Assembly (NCBI GenBank): GCA_902519945.1
Contig: CABYLY010000001.1
Span: forward strand, 96,579-160,578
Direction of reading: 5' to 3'
DNA from: an uncultured Pelagibacteraceae bacterium
GTDB taxonomy: Bacteria; Pseudomonadota; Alphaproteobacteria; Pelagibacterales; Pelagibacteraceae
Length of the DNA stretch: 64,000 nt
The notes beneath the pieces were generated by a model. It did no database searches. It was not told the DNA's origin and saw only the letters and a list, made by a program, of their open reading frames with translations. Numbering within the stretch: position 1 is the stretch's first letter; every line of letters begins with the position of its first letter. Positions 1 through 10,877 of this stretch are shown piece by piece. A program made the translations under genes and the position numbers.

Positions 1-944
1 CTTTGATTGAAATGCTGATCGGCGTTGTTATTTCCTCAATTATTATAGCTGCCATGTATACAACTTATTCAGTGATTAATAACACTTATTCTCGAGTAAC
101 AGATGTTGCTGGAATAAGTAAGTCAGGAAGAGATATTGTCTCTATGATAATGAGAGATGTTAGGATGGCAGGCTACAAATATTATTATGGTTATAATGAA
201 GCGAATGAACTTAAAGCTGAGGGTGAAAAAATTCCAAGAAATGATTATTTGCAATTTATTCCTGGAGACACAGATGCAACAGAAAAAAACAGTCATGCAC
301 CTATCGTAATTTATAGAAATACAATTGGCGATAAAACTAAAGTGGGTAGTGGAGATCCATTGGCTCCAGGATATACAATCCTTGATGAGTCAACAGAAGT
401 AAATAATGTATGTTGTGATCAAATTCATATTGTGTTCGGAGATTTTGATGCTGGTGCTACCGTAGGGGCGGGTGAGCAATATTATAAAAAATATAAAATA
501 TCATATTTTGCACGAGCTTTAGAAAAAGATGGAGACAGATTTTATGGTGTGTTCAGATCTAAGAAATATTGGAAACAAGCTATTGGTCAAGATAAAGGAG
601 AGTGGGTAGTGGACAGCAGCGAATGTCCAGGTGATGATTGTTATAGTGGTGAATTAGTAAGGGAATACTTAACAGATATGTCATTTGTTGCATTAGATAA
701 GTTCGGTCGAATTGTCGATGCAGATCCAAAAAATCCAGATAAGATTTATGATATTCGTTCAGTTGATATGACTTTAACTTTTAGATCCGCTAGTAAAACT
801 GGATTTTTTAAAAATTTAAAGCAAGGAACAACTAGACAGATATTATCATTGGGAAGAGAGCCTGAAATATTTAGTGAAGGTCAAGCTGCTTATAAAAGGG
901 ACTCGATATTTATAACTGTACACACAAGAAATCTAGGAGGATAA
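1..944 (+). CDS. PilW-like minor pilin / prepilin (5' truncated by window edge)
   Basis: Starts inside a prepilin N-terminal motif (LIEMLIGVVISSIIIAAMYTTYS); followed by PilX-like and PilY1 genes. Confidence 0.8.
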   Translation, partial: LIEMLIGVVISSIIIAAMYTTYSVINNTYSRVTDVAGISKSGRDIVSMIMRDVRMAGYKYYYGYNEANELKAEGEKIPRNDYLQFIPGDTDATEKNSHAPIVIYRNTIGDKTKVGSGDPLAPGYTILDESTEVNNVCCDQIHIVFGDFDAGATVGAGEQYYKKYKISYFARALEKDGDRFYGVFRSKKYWKQAIGQDKGEWVVDSSECPGDDCYSGELVREYLTDMSFVALDKFGRIVDADPKNPDKIYDIRSVDMTLTFRSASKTGFFKNLKQGTTRQILSLGREPEIFSEGQAAYKRDSIFITVHTRNLGG

Positions 945-949
945 TTAAA

Positions 950-1846
950 TTGATGATTAAAAATAAAGAAAAAGGATTTGCTTTAATTTTATCTATAATT
1001 TTATTAATAGTGATGTCTTTAATGGGTGGTTCATTGATAGTTATTTCATCTGGAGATCACCAAAGTAATAATAATAGCGATCAATATCAACAAACATTTT
1101 ATGTCGCTGAAACTGGATTAATAGAAGGTGAAAAATGGATTTTGGATAATTATCTCGGACATTGGATGAATTCTATTCCTAAAGATAAAGATGTGTTAGG
1201 AGAAGCTCCAGACTCACCAGGTCCATTATCTGATTACAATGTAAGGAAAGAAATATGGGATGAAAAAAAAAATGAGTATGATGACGCAAAAGAAGGAGGA
1301 TATTTTAGACATACATTTGGAAGAGGCCCAGCGGTTAATGATACAACTGTAAATAGGACAGACTCTAAATGTTTAAGTAGTTTTAAAAATCTTGATACCG
1401 ATGAAAAAGGTAATGTTAAAATTGTAGGCAAAGGAAAACTACCAATTCAAAAAAGTTTTTTAGAAATTGTCGGACCTTTGTTGTGCAAAGATCCATACTC
1501 AGAATGTGCAGCTACTGGAGCAGGCAGTTCAAAATTTCAAACAGATGCAGCTGATGCAATAATTAATGAAGAGGATGAGAAAAGTAGAAAAAAATTTGTA
1601 ATGTCAGAATTTAATTTTCTTAAAAGATTTGCGTATGAATATTTTATTATAAATATAGGTGGTGCGGCATTTAGAGATGAAGGATCAAGTATCGCAACAA
1701 ATACAAGCAATGTTGACTTGCAGGGCACAGCATATAAAATATATGCTTGTGGAATTTTTTATGGAACGGGAGGCGCTGGAGAATTGCACAATAATGATAT
1801 TGAAATTATAATACCATTAGAAAACGTTGTAGTGATGCCAACTTGA
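950..1846 (+). CDS. PilX-like minor pilin assembly protein
   Basis: N-terminal KEKGFALILSIILLIVMSLMGGSLIVISSGD...FYVAETGLIEGE is typical of PilX; position between PilW and PilY1. Confidence 0.75.
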   Translation: MMIKNKEKGFALILSIILLIVMSLMGGSLIVISSGDHQSNNNSDQYQQTFYVAETGLIEGEKWILDNYLGHWMNSIPKDKDVLGEAPDSPGPLSDYNVRKEIWDEKKNEYDDAKEGGYFRHTFGRGPAVNDTTVNRTDSKCLSSFKNLDTDEKGNVKIVGKGKLPIQKSFLEIVGPLLCKDPYSECAATGAGSSKFQTDAADAIINEEDEKSRKKFVMSEFNFLKRFAYEYFIINIGGAAFRDEGSSIATNTSNVDLQGTAYKIYACGIFYGTGGAGELHNNDIEIIIPLENVVVMPT

Positions 1847-1850
1847 TATT

Positions 1851-2393
1851 ATGAGAAAAAATAAACTGTTTATAACTTACTTCCTCTCAATATTTTTGAT
1901 TTTTTCACCAGTAAATTCTGAAGAATGTAATTTAGGATTTGAAATAGGAGAAAATTTTTCAAATGTGACAGAAATTTTTGGTGAGATTAATGTAGACGAA
2001 TATATTAACATAATAGAAAGAGAGCCTGGTCAAGAAGACCAATTACATGGATTTGTAACAACAAAGTTTGAACATTGGTGTCCAGATCACCATCCAAAAG
2101 AAACTGAAATCAGAATATACGCATTAAATGAAGAGCCTGATATTGTCCTTGGTTACAAGCTTCTTTCAAGCAATCATATTTCATTAATAAAAGATAAAAA
2201 ATCTTTCCTTTTTTATTATATTCAAGATAATTTTAAAGATGAGGTTAAAGAAGTGTTTGATAATAAATGGTTAGGTCATGTTAGTTGGCAAAAAAACGGA
2301 AATCAATATTACTATAGTAAGCTGTTAAAATTTGACGCTCTTGTTGTGGAAGAATTGATAATAACTAAATACGAATATAGAAAGAGTTGGTAA
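1851..2393 (+). CDS. hypothetical secreted protein in the minor pilin operon
   Basis: Intact ORF with signal peptide (MRKNKLFITYFLSIFLIFSPVNSEEC), tightly packed between pilX and pilY1. Confidence 0.7.
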   Translation: MRKNKLFITYFLSIFLIFSPVNSEECNLGFEIGENFSNVTEIFGEINVDEYINIIEREPGQEDQLHGFVTTKFEHWCPDHHPKETEIRIYALNEEPDIVLGYKLLSSNHISLIKDKKSFLFYYIQDNFKDEVKEVFDNKWLGHVSWQKNGNQYYYSKLLKFDALVVEELIITKYEYRKSW

Positions 2394-5300
2394 TGCTTAG
2401 AATGAATAGATTAAAAAAATTAATTTTTTACTTATTTTCATTCTCAATGTTATTCAGTTATAATGCATTATCAAAGTCATTACCTCCAGGATCAGGTGCT
2501 GGAGATGTTAAGGCTAATATATTAATACTTCTTGATACCTCAGAAAGTATGGTGAATAAACCTTTTGGTGGAGCAGCAATATATGAGCCAGGAGATATAA
2601 TTTTACTTGATGATGGTAATGTATTAGTTGGGCAAGCAGGTACAGGTGGAATAATAAAATTTGATTATGACACTGAAGACTTTGATACATCATTTGTAGA
2701 TCCGGATAAAGATGGTATTGGAGAAAGAGTATTTCAAGGATCAAATAGCATGAAATCTTGTGAATTAGAATCTGGTAACGGTAAGCAGGACAGTAGAGTA
2801 AAATTTACAATGGATATGGCTAAGTCCAAAAATGTGAAAGGAACCACACCAGCAAATAAAGAGGTTATCTACGCAGCTTCATATACTTATCATAGTGTTG
2901 TTGCAATTGATGCTGATGGAGACTGTGTAGAAGTTATTGATCGAGAGGAATTAGGGGATAATAGTGATAAAGCGCTGTTTGATGAAATGCGTCCTTATGG
3001 TCTTGCCATCAGGACCATAGATAGTAATGATTATTTAGTTGTACTTGGAGAGAATAAAAATTGTACTAAGGTAGGTGAATACTGGAAAGGAAAAGGAAAA
3101 AAGAGGAGAAAGGTAAAGTTTTGCGAAACGAATGAGGATAAACCATTTTTCTATAGCAAAAATCTAACAACAGGAGTTGATGATACTTGTGATCTCGATA
3201 AAGTAACTGCAAGTTTTAAAGACGAAATAATAAATTTAAGATCAATTACGATGGATGGTGGAAATAATCTTTTCCATATTATTGATAAAGAAATTTATAA
3301 ATACCCTATTGAAAAAAAAGATGGAATTAACGGCAATGAAGTGATCTGTCCATCAGATGACGGAACTCATAAGCGTTATCAAATAAATACTGGTGGAAAT
3401 AACTATTACAAACCCGTAAAAATCGAAATTGATCCAGATGATACAAGTGTAATGTATGCTACTAGTCAAACTCGACATCTACTTCAAAAACTTTCAATTG
3501 ACACTGATCCTGATGAAATTTCTCGTAGTGGAACTATCGGACAATATGATACTTCAGCCTCAACCGCGAGCAATATTTACTTTAATCATCCATTAGCCTT
3601 ACATGTTTCAAGTGATAGAGTTTGGGTGGGTAGTAAAAAAACCTCAATACAAGAATTTGATATAAGTGGAGCTAGTATGACCTGGGTTGATGAATTGGGT
3701 ACTACAATAATAAGTAGAGCTGACGGAGCCAAAGCGGCGATTAAAGCTATAATGAATGATAGTTCTTTGACAAGCGGGGCATATTTTGGTTATGGACTCT
3801 GGAATTCTGGTACAACGCCAAATGGAAAAGGTGCATCAGGAAAATGGAAATACCATGGAGAGAAACATTGTCATGTGGAATGTCCATTGCCTTCAAATAA
3901 AAAATGGTATTGGAAATGTGGCGGTCAATGTGATTATTATCGTGGCTGGAAAGGACAACACCCTTTTGGTCGATCAAATCAATGTGATGGAAATTCTTGT
4001 TTGAGAGTGGGAGTTGGACCAAATACTGGGGCTCGAATTATCAATGCCGTTGATAATATGGAATTAAGATATGGCACAGATGGAACCGCATTCTCTCAGC
4101 TTGCCTATGATTATTATATGGATCCTAATGTAGGGTTAGTCGGTGATGATAAACCGGTATGTCAATTAAACTATGTAATCGTTATATCAGATGGTGTTTG
4201 GTATAGTCATGATAGGGCCATGGCTCAAATAAGAGCCTTAAGAAATGAGACGGCTGCAATGGGAGTTAATCCAGATGCAAATGGAACTCCAAGAGGTGTT
4301 AAAACTATTTTTATGGCCTATGGGGGTGGAATAAAAGATCCAGGTCCTGAGCAATTTGAAGAAGCGGCAAAAGCTGGAAGTTGTGATGATCCAAATTTTG
4401 GTACTCCACAACAAACTGATCAAGAGTGTAGACAATATATAATAGCAGATACTCCAAAGGACCTAGTAACTAAATTAAAGAGTGAGATAGAGAGAATTAT
4501 AGCAAGTAGACTTTCATTTTCAGCTCCTTCTATTACTGCATCGATCCAAGAAGGAGGAGATTTATATCAAGGACAATTTGAGTATGTAAAAGGTGGGGAG
4601 TGGATAGGTCATTTAATAAGAAGTCATGTTTCACCTGATGGTATAGTAAACATGCAACATCCAGATAATTGGGATGCAGCAGAAGTAGTAAGGGAACAAG
4701 CAGAAAGAAACGCTAGAAATATTTGGACAGTATTACCTGGAAAAGATGTTGATTATAAAACAAATTACAATAATTTTATTGCCGATAACAGTACTGATAT
4801 TAATTCCCTATTTGGAATTTTAGGAATGCAAGTCGCAGACTATCATAATGCTAGCACTCCATGCGTAGGTACTAATGGAAATTCTGATGATATCAAGGGT
4901 TTGATCAACTTTATGAGAGGTGAAGACTATTTTGTATACAGTGGAGATTGTAAAAATAAGTCAAATGGTTTTATTAGAGAATCGATATTAGGAGATATAT
5001 ATCACTCCAATATTGTTGAGGTTGGACCACCGAGCGCTAACACTTTATATACTGGCACAAATCAAGAAGCTTATTTTAGAGCAAAAAATGGATATAGAAC
5101 TTGGGCCAACAGTAATAGTAATAGAAAAAGAACTCTTTATGTTGGAGCGAATGATGGGATGTTACATGCATTTGATGCAGTAACTGGTGAGGAGTTATGG
5201 GCTTTTGTTCCACCATTTATTGCAGGTAAATTACCTACGATTATTAATGATAGTTTGAGAGGTATTGGGGGTACTAAAAAAGGAGGTACTAACGCGATAT

Positions 5301-7303
5301 TTGGAGTTGATGGCTCACCTGTTGTTCATGATATGTATATAGCTGGCATTAAACCAGATGGAAGTTTTGAGAAAGGTACAAAATCTTGGCATACTATACT
5401 AATGATACCTTACGGTAGAGGTGGGGCAGGTTTCTCAATTTTAGACATAACCGATCCTGATAAACCATTACATGTATTTTCAATTTATAATGATTTTGTA
5501 AACTCAAAAGTAATGATAGCTAAAGCTAATGGAGATATAGAAAATAGTTCAATTAAACCAAATCCAGATTTAGATTATTCAGGTGGTACTTTAACAATAA
5601 ACGACTCTGAGGAAGCGGCAATGGCACAACTGAATATAGACCAAGCAAGAACTACAGATAAAGCGGCAGAAGCAGCTGATGACGTCGATGACGAAATATT
5701 TACAGCAAGGGATGCCATTAGAACTTGCGTATCAGATGCTAATTTCTCATCAACTGGTACCAATGCTTGTTATAAGGGAAGAGTTTTAAATTTTAATTAT
5801 ACTATGCCAGAAGAATTTGTTGACGACCCAGCAACTTTAGATGCTTTTAAAGTTGTTGATGGAAATGACGAAAAGATTGCTGTTGTCTCGGTTTCACAAG
5901 AAGCTTCTTTAGCAACTATAACGTTTGCAGAAGATATAGTAATTAATAAGGGAGAAGGTGATAATAAAGAGGATGATGAGACAACGATTATTAAAATAAA
6001 GGTTCCTAATCTTGGAACTGCAAAACAAGAATATGATTACAGTCGATTAGGTGAAACTTGGGCTACACCAAGAATATTTAGACTTCCAGTAGGAGACACA
6101 ATAGATGATGATAAATATGTTGCAGTGTTGCCAGCTGGTTTTGGTAAGATTGGGGGCGTTGGTTCAGCTGTATATATTATAGACTTAGAAAGTATGAACG
6201 AGCAGGATGGAAATCTGCTTCCAGGTAAAATTGTAGAAGGTGGAGCTGGATTAATTGAATTAGTCGATATTAACAATCAATTCACAGATATAGATGGAGA
6301 TACTCACTTTGATATTCCAAATTCTGTCTTAGGTGACCCTGTTTTAATTACACCAGATACTTTTAGGGGCGCAAAATGGAGGGGAGGAATGGTTTATGTT
6401 AACGACTTCGAAGGGAAAATTACAAAAATAAATTTAACTAATGCGGAGTCCTCTGGAGGTCAGAATCCTGTTCCAGTAGACCTATTTGATTATACGACTT
6501 TATTTTCACTAAACACTAATGATGAAAATGGCAGGTATAGCTTTTTTGGTTTGGATGCAGCTTACGGAAGCGATACAAAAAATTTGTATTTGTTTGGCTC
6601 AACAGGAGATTTCTCTGATATCGGTCGAAGATCAAAAGGTATGGATAATATATTATATGGAATTAGAGATTTTGATTTTCCGAATTTTAGACATGTGAAC
6701 AGTGGCGCTATAGGAACTGTAACAGAAGCGTTGAATGCTAGAAAAATTGATCAAAATGATGGATATCGATTAAATCCTTTATGTGTTAATACAGCAGACG
6801 AAACAATGGATCAGGGTGACTGTCCAGCGATTACAAAAGATGCTTGGGTATTTAAATTAGACAAACCTTTTGACAAAAGTCAAGATAAGGCATTAGTTAA
6901 GAATGGACAATCGCAATTAACAGAAAATTTATATCAAAAAGCCAGTGCTTCACCTACAGTTTTCAAGGGTACGGTATATTATCCGGTCTATAAACCACCT
7001 CTTGGCACATCTTGCGCTGTTGGTGACGCGTATGTATGTGCTGCAGACGATGAATGTGGATTAAATACATCTGAAAATATTGATAGTGCTAGAAAAACGA
7101 TGGCAGCGGACTCCGGCTTTGACGAAAGCACAGGCTGTTATTATTTACAGCCAGGTGTTCTCTCTAAGTTGGTGGTTTTTGCAGATAAGTTGTTTGCCAA
7201 CATAACAACAAGTAGTGATGAACAGAAAGATACTCTTATAAGCTTACTTTCCAACGAAGGTCAAATTGGTGTGAATAGAGGAAGTTGGAGAGAAAATTAT
7301 TAG
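2393..7303 (+). CDS. pilY1: PilY1-like type IV pilus tip/assembly protein
   Basis: vWA start (ANILILLDTSESM), C-terminal PilY1 propeller segments (RTLYVGANDGMLHAFDAVTGEELWAFVPP), C-terminal RGSWREN. Likely start ATG at 2393 rather than 2387. Confidence 0.88.
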   Translation: MLRMNRLKKLIFYLFSFSMLFSYNALSKSLPPGSGAGDVKANILILLDTSESMVNKPFGGAAIYEPGDIILLDDGNVLVGQAGTGGIIKFDYDTEDFDTSFVDPDKDGIGERVFQGSNSMKSCELESGNGKQDSRVKFTMDMAKSKNVKGTTPANKEVIYAASYTYHSVVAIDADGDCVEVIDREELGDNSDKALFDEMRPYGLAIRTIDSNDYLVVLGENKNCTKVGEYWKGKGKKRRKVKFCETNEDKPFFYSKNLTTGVDDTCDLDKVTASFKDEIINLRSITMDGGNNLFHIIDKEIYKYPIEKKDGINGNEVICPSDDGTHKRYQINTGGNNYYKPVKIEIDPDDTSVMYATSQTRHLLQKLSIDTDPDEISRSGTIGQYDTSASTASNIYFNHPLALHVSSDRVWVGSKKTSIQEFDISGASMTWVDELGTTIISRADGAKAAIKAIMNDSSLTSGAYFGYGLWNSGTTPNGKGASGKWKYHGEKHCHVECPLPSNKKWYWKCGGQCDYYRGWKGQHPFGRSNQCDGNSCLRVGVGPNTGARIINAVDNMELRYGTDGTAFSQLAYDYYMDPNVGLVGDDKPVCQLNYVIVISDGVWYSHDRAMAQIRALRNETAAMGVNPDANGTPRGVKTIFMAYGGGIKDPGPEQFEEAAKAGSCDDPNFGTPQQTDQECRQYIIADTPKDLVTKLKSEIERIIASRLSFSAPSITASIQEGGDLYQGQFEYVKGGEWIGHLIRSHVSPDGIVNMQHPDNWDAAEVVREQAERNARNIWTVLPGKDVDYKTNYNNFIADNSTDINSLFGILGMQVADYHNASTPCVGTNGNSDDIKGLINFMRGEDYFVYSGDCKNKSNGFIRESILGDIYHSNIVEVGPPSANTLYTGTNQEAYFRAKNGYRTWANSNSNRKRTLYVGANDGMLHAFDAVTGEELWAFVPPFIAGKLPTIINDSLRGIGGTKKGGTNAIFGVDGSPVVHDMYIAGIKPDGSFEKGTKSWHTILMIPYGRGGAGFSILDITDPDKPLHVFSIYNDFVNSKVMIAKANGDIENSSIKPNPDLDYSGGTLTINDSEEAAMAQLNIDQARTTDKAAEAADDVDDEIFTARDAIRTCVSDANFSSTGTNACYKGRVLNFNYTMPEEFVDDPATLDAFKVVDGNDEKIAVVSVSQEASLATITFAEDIVINKGEGDNKEDDETTIIKIKVPNLGTAKQEYDYSRLGETWATPRIFRLPVGDTIDDDKYVAVLPAGFGKIGGVGSAVYIIDLESMNEQDGNLLPGKIVEGGAGLIELVDINNQFTDIDGDTHFDIPNSVLGDPVLITPDTFRGAKWRGGMVYVNDFEGKITKINLTNAESSGGQNPVPVDLFDYTTLFSLNTNDENGRYSFFGLDAAYGSDTKNLYLFGSTGDFSDIGRRSKGMDNILYGIRDFDFPNFRHVNSGAIGTVTEALNARKIDQNDGYRLNPLCVNTADETMDQGDCPAITKDAWVFKLDKPFDKSQDKALVKNGQSQLTENLYQKASASPTVFKGTVYYPVYKPPLGTSCAVGDAYVCAADDECGLNTSENIDSARKTMAADSGFDESTGCYYLQPGVLSKLVVFADKLFANITTSSDEQKDTLISLLSNEGQIGVNRGSWRENY

Positions 7304-7503
7304 TAAATAAGTTTATAAAAGAAATAGATGATCCAAGCAAACATAGTAAGCATTGTGAAAAAAATTATTGCCATTCCAACAATTGTGCCTTGATTTACTT
7401 TCTTCTGCCATTTTTTTGGAAAAAATTTCAAAGAATATGCGTAAGCTAAAATAAATATATTAAAAGCTGAAATAATAATACATACGTATAAAAAAGTATT
7501 CAT
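7300..7503 (-). CDS. small two-TM membrane protein, unknown function
   Basis: 67 aa ORF with two hydrophobic segments, directly downstream of 7503..8216(-). Confidence 0.5.
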   Translation of the reverse strand: MNTFLYVCIIISAFNIFILAYAYSLKFFPKKWQKKVNQGTIVGMAIIFFTMLTMFAWIIYFFYKLIY

Positions 7504-8216
7504 TAGTTGATTATGTTTTTTAATTTATTTTTTAACTTGTCTTTAACTTTATTTTCAATATCTTTTGTATCAAAACTCTCAATTTTTTCCAAAAAATTTT
7601 CACTTAAAATTTTTTCTTTTACTATGGCCACTGTATTATTAAATATATCCTTTAATATATCTTTATAGTCTTTGCTTTGACTGGTGTTACCTATATTTGT
7701 AAAATTCATATCTTTTAATTTGATAGTTTTTTTAATATCTAAATTAGGAGAAGACGCTGATAAAGAAATATTTTTAGCATTTAAATTTTTAATATTGAAA
7801 TATTTATTTGAATTAGAGTATGTAGTTTTGTTTTCAAGATCCTGTTTAAGCGATCGGACATTGTCTGAAATAATTTGTTCTGCAAAATTAAAATAATAAT
7901 TTACTTTTATATTTTCTAATAGAACATTATTTATAATTACATCATTAGTAAAAATTGAAAATGCATCTAAGTCTACCTCAATTGTTTCAATCCTAAGCAA
8001 ATATCCATCAAACTTTTTATTTAGTAAACTTATTCCTTCTGCATTGGCTTTTCCATTTAAATAATTAATATTAAATTTTTCAATTTTAACATCTCTATTT
8101 AATGTGCTTGAGATATTATTTTCAAATATATTCTTTATTAATCTATCTCCAATAAATTCTACTAATAGATAAAAAAAGATTATAATAATTAAAATTGTGG
8201 CTGAAAACTTTTTCAT
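7503..8216 (-). CDS. membrane-anchored protein, possibly AsmA-like
   Basis: N-terminal TM (FSATILIIIIFFYLLVEFIGDRLI), then repeated I-x-N-V/I-type beta segments; overlaps prepilin peptidase gene by 4 nt. Confidence 0.5.
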   Translation of the reverse strand: MKKFSATILIIIIFFYLLVEFIGDRLIKNIFENNISSTLNRDVKIEKFNINYLNGKANAEGISLLNKKFDGYLLRIETIEVDLDAFSIFTNDVIINNVLLENIKVNYYFNFAEQIISDNVRSLKQDLENKTTYSNSNKYFNIKNLNAKNISLSASSPNLDIKKTIKLKDMNFTNIGNTSQSKDYKDILKDIFNNTVAIVKEKILSENFLEKIESFDTKDIENKVKDKLKNKLKNIIN

Positions 8217-8980
8217 ATAATTATGAATTTTAAAATTTCTTTAAATAATAATAAATATAATACACACCCTATTACAAGATAAGGTCCAAAAGGAATTTGT
8301 GAAGACATCTCTTTTGATTTATTAATTAATGATGGGGTTACAATAATAAGCGCTATTACTGAAGATAAAAAAATTATAAAAGGAATACTTACCCATCCAA
8401 ACCAAAATCCTATTGCGGATAATAATTTAGCATCACCTAAACCCATGCCTTCTTTATTTTTTATTTTTTTATAAAAAAGAATTATTAACCAAATAACTAA
8501 GTAACCTAAAATTCCCCCAATTAAAGAGTTCAAGTAATTAGGAAATAGATTTATATTTAAATTTGGATCAAAAGATTTTACAAAACCAATTATCATTAGA
8601 GGAAAAGTAAGGGCATTAGGAATTATATAATGTTTTAAATCAATAAAAAAAATTATAATGAAAAATATACTTAACATAGCTAACAGTATTGAGGTAATTG
8701 ATAACCCAAAGAAATGATATATGGATAAAAAACTTATTACACTTGTAAGCTCAACTATAAAGTATCTTTTATCTATTCCAGACTTACAACTTTGACATTT
8801 TCCACCAAGTAATAAAAAAGAAATCAGAGGAATGTTATTAAACCAATTAATTTTTGATTTGCAATCTGGACAATAAGATCTTTTTACAACAATACTTTCA
8901 CCAATAGGCAGTCTATGTATACAAACATTAGCAAAACTCCCCCATATACTTCCTAAGATAAATACTATAATATAGAACAC
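8213..8980 (-). CDS. pilD: prepilin leader peptidase / N-methyltransferase
   Basis: GSFANVCIHRLP, zinc-type CPDCKSKINWFNNIPLISFLLLGGKCQSC, GLGDAKLLSAIGFWFG active site motif. Confidence 0.92.
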   Translation of the reverse strand: MFYIIVFILGSIWGSFANVCIHRLPIGESIVVKRSYCPDCKSKINWFNNIPLISFLLLGGKCQSCKSGIDKRYFIVELTSVISFLSIYHFFGLSITSILLAMLSIFFIIIFFIDLKHYIIPNALTFPLMIIGFVKSFDPNLNINLFPNYLNSLIGGILGYLVIWLIILFYKKIKNKEGMGLGDAKLLSAIGFWFGWVSIPFIIFLSSVIALIIVTPSLINKSKEMSSQIPFGPYLVIGCVLYLLLFKEILKFIII

Positions 8981-9031
8981 AATTTATAGTTTAATGTGAG
9001 AGGATAATTCTATGAGCCCATTAATGCAGTA

Positions 9032-10429
9032 TTGTACGAACAGAATTGCATCATTAAGGTGCAAATAGAAATTAGGCGCATGAATAATGATTTCCATCAG
9101 TTTCAAAAATATCAAAATACTAACGAATATCAATTTATAAATAGCATGTTTTTTGGCGCAAAAAAAAAGGAAACAATAAAAATAGACGATACTAGCAGTA
9201 AAGATTTAGAACTTATCACTAAAATGAACCAAGAGTTTGCAAAGTCTCTTGATTTAAAAGAAACATTAAATAATTCTCTAGATTTAATTATAAAAAGAAT
9301 AAATGCACAGGCAGCTAATATTTTTCTAATAGATAAAAAAAATCAATTATTTCAATGTATAGCTTCGAAACATCAAGCTTATCTCGAAGATTTTGAAATA
9401 CCTATCACTCAAGGTGTAATGGGAAAAGCAGCTGTTATGAAAAAATGTATAAGAGTTGGTGATGTAAGGAAAGATGTAAGAGAAATTGCAGAATTTTATT
9501 TTGATTTAGATAATAAGACAAATTTTACAACATACTCAGTCTTATGTTCACCACTAATTGTATCAGATGAATGCATCGGTGTTATTCATTGTTTAAATAA
9601 AAAAACCAACAATAAACTTTTTGAAGAAAATGATAGAAAACTTTTAGAAACTTTATCTGGTCCAGCCGCACTTGCAATAAATAATGCAAAGATGGCAAAA
9701 GATTTAGTTGATAAAAATAGAATGCAAAAAGAGATTGAAATTGTTGGTGAGATTCAAAAAACTTTGTTATCGCAAAATAAAAAAGAAAATTTTCCTATTG
9801 CAGGAATAAACATCCCAGCAAAAATTGTTTCAGGAGATTTTTATAACTTTTCTGATCTCGGTAATGGTAAATACGGTTTTGGTGTAGCAGATGTCTCTGG
9901 AAAAGGAATCAAATCATCTTTACTTATGTCTAAAGCTTCTAGTCTTTATAGATGTTTAAGTAAGACAATGTATTCAGCATCTGAGTTACTTAACTTACTT
10001 AACTCTGAAATTTGTGAAACAGCTGCACGTGGAATGTTTGTTACTATGTTGATTGGAATTTATGATAGCAATAAAAAAGAATTGTTACTTGCAAACGCTG
10101 GACATGAACCGCCATTAATTCGTTCAAAGGATGGAAAATTTTTAAATTATACTGAAGCAGGACCTCCACTTGGAATTATGCCAAAGATTAAATATAAAGA
10201 AACAACTTTAAAATTTTCTGAAAGTTCTTTATATATTTTTACTGATGGCATTACTGAAATTAAAGATGCTGAAGGAATTATGTTAGAGTCTGATGGTTTT
10301 AAAAGTTATATAGAAAAGTATCAACACATACCTAATTACCAAAGATTAGATGAAATTGTAAAAGATATTATTAAGTCAGGCAGAATTCAAAAAGATGATT
10401 TGACTATTGTTGTTGTAGACGGGATCTAA
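9032..10429 (+). CDS. GAF domain - SpoIIE/RsbU-type PP2C serine phosphatase
   Basis: GAF-like segment (IVKRINAQAANIFLIDKKN...GVMGKAA...CSPLIVSDECIGVIHCLNKK), then PP2C motifs VSGDFYNF, ADVSGKGIKSSLLMSKA, NAGHEPPL, TDGITEI, DDLTIVVV. True start may be the downstream ATG at 9080. Confidence 0.88.
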   Translation: MYEQNCIIKVQIEIRRMNNDFHQFQKYQNTNEYQFINSMFFGAKKKETIKIDDTSSKDLELITKMNQEFAKSLDLKETLNNSLDLIIKRINAQAANIFLIDKKNQLFQCIASKHQAYLEDFEIPITQGVMGKAAVMKKCIRVGDVRKDVREIAEFYFDLDNKTNFTTYSVLCSPLIVSDECIGVIHCLNKKTNNKLFEENDRKLLETLSGPAALAINNAKMAKDLVDKNRMQKEIEIVGEIQKTLLSQNKKENFPIAGINIPAKIVSGDFYNFSDLGNGKYGFGVADVSGKGIKSSLLMSKASSLYRCLSKTMYSASELLNLLNSEICETAARGMFVTMLIGIYDSNKKELLLANAGHEPPLIRSKDGKFLNYTEAGPPLGIMPKIKYKETTLKFSESSLYIFTDGITEIKDAEGIMLESDGFKSYIEKYQHIPNYQRLDEIVKDIIKSGRIQKDDLTIVVVDGI

Positions 10430-10439
10430 CTAATTTTTA

Positions 10440-10742
10440 ATGTTTGTAACAAGTAAAGTCATGGTACTAGTTGCAATAGTTATCGCATCTCTTTTATATT
10501 GGGCAACATCTAATGTTTGTAGATATAATTTTACAATTGAAAAAAAAACAAGAGAGCTTAATATTATTGCTGATGACATTTACCCATCTCTTCCTAAGGC
10601 TAAAATATATTACTATGAAGAATTAAATTGTAGCGATGTAAACTTTACGTGGAACCTTGATAGAGTTATTAATAACTTAAACGCTATTTCAGTTTTGATT
10701 TATCAAGAACTTACAACTGACATCACTGGAAATCCAAATTGA
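10440..10742 (+). CDS. small membrane-anchored hypothetical protein
   Basis: 100 aa ORF with one N-terminal hydrophobic segment; follows the GAF-PP2C gene closely. Confidence 0.45.
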   Translation: MFVTSKVMVLVAIVIASLLYWATSNVCRYNFTIEKKTRELNIIADDIYPSLPKAKIYYYEELNCSDVNFTWNLDRVINNLNAISVLIYQELTTDITGNPN

Positions 10743-10877
10743 ATTCATAATTTAAATATTTTTTAAAATAATTTGAAAATAAAGTGTTTTATTTTTTATT
10801 TTTGAATTGAATTAAAAAAATTTGAGTTTTTTCACCTAAAAAGAGAAAAGTATTAAAAATTTTTCTTTAAAGTGGCA

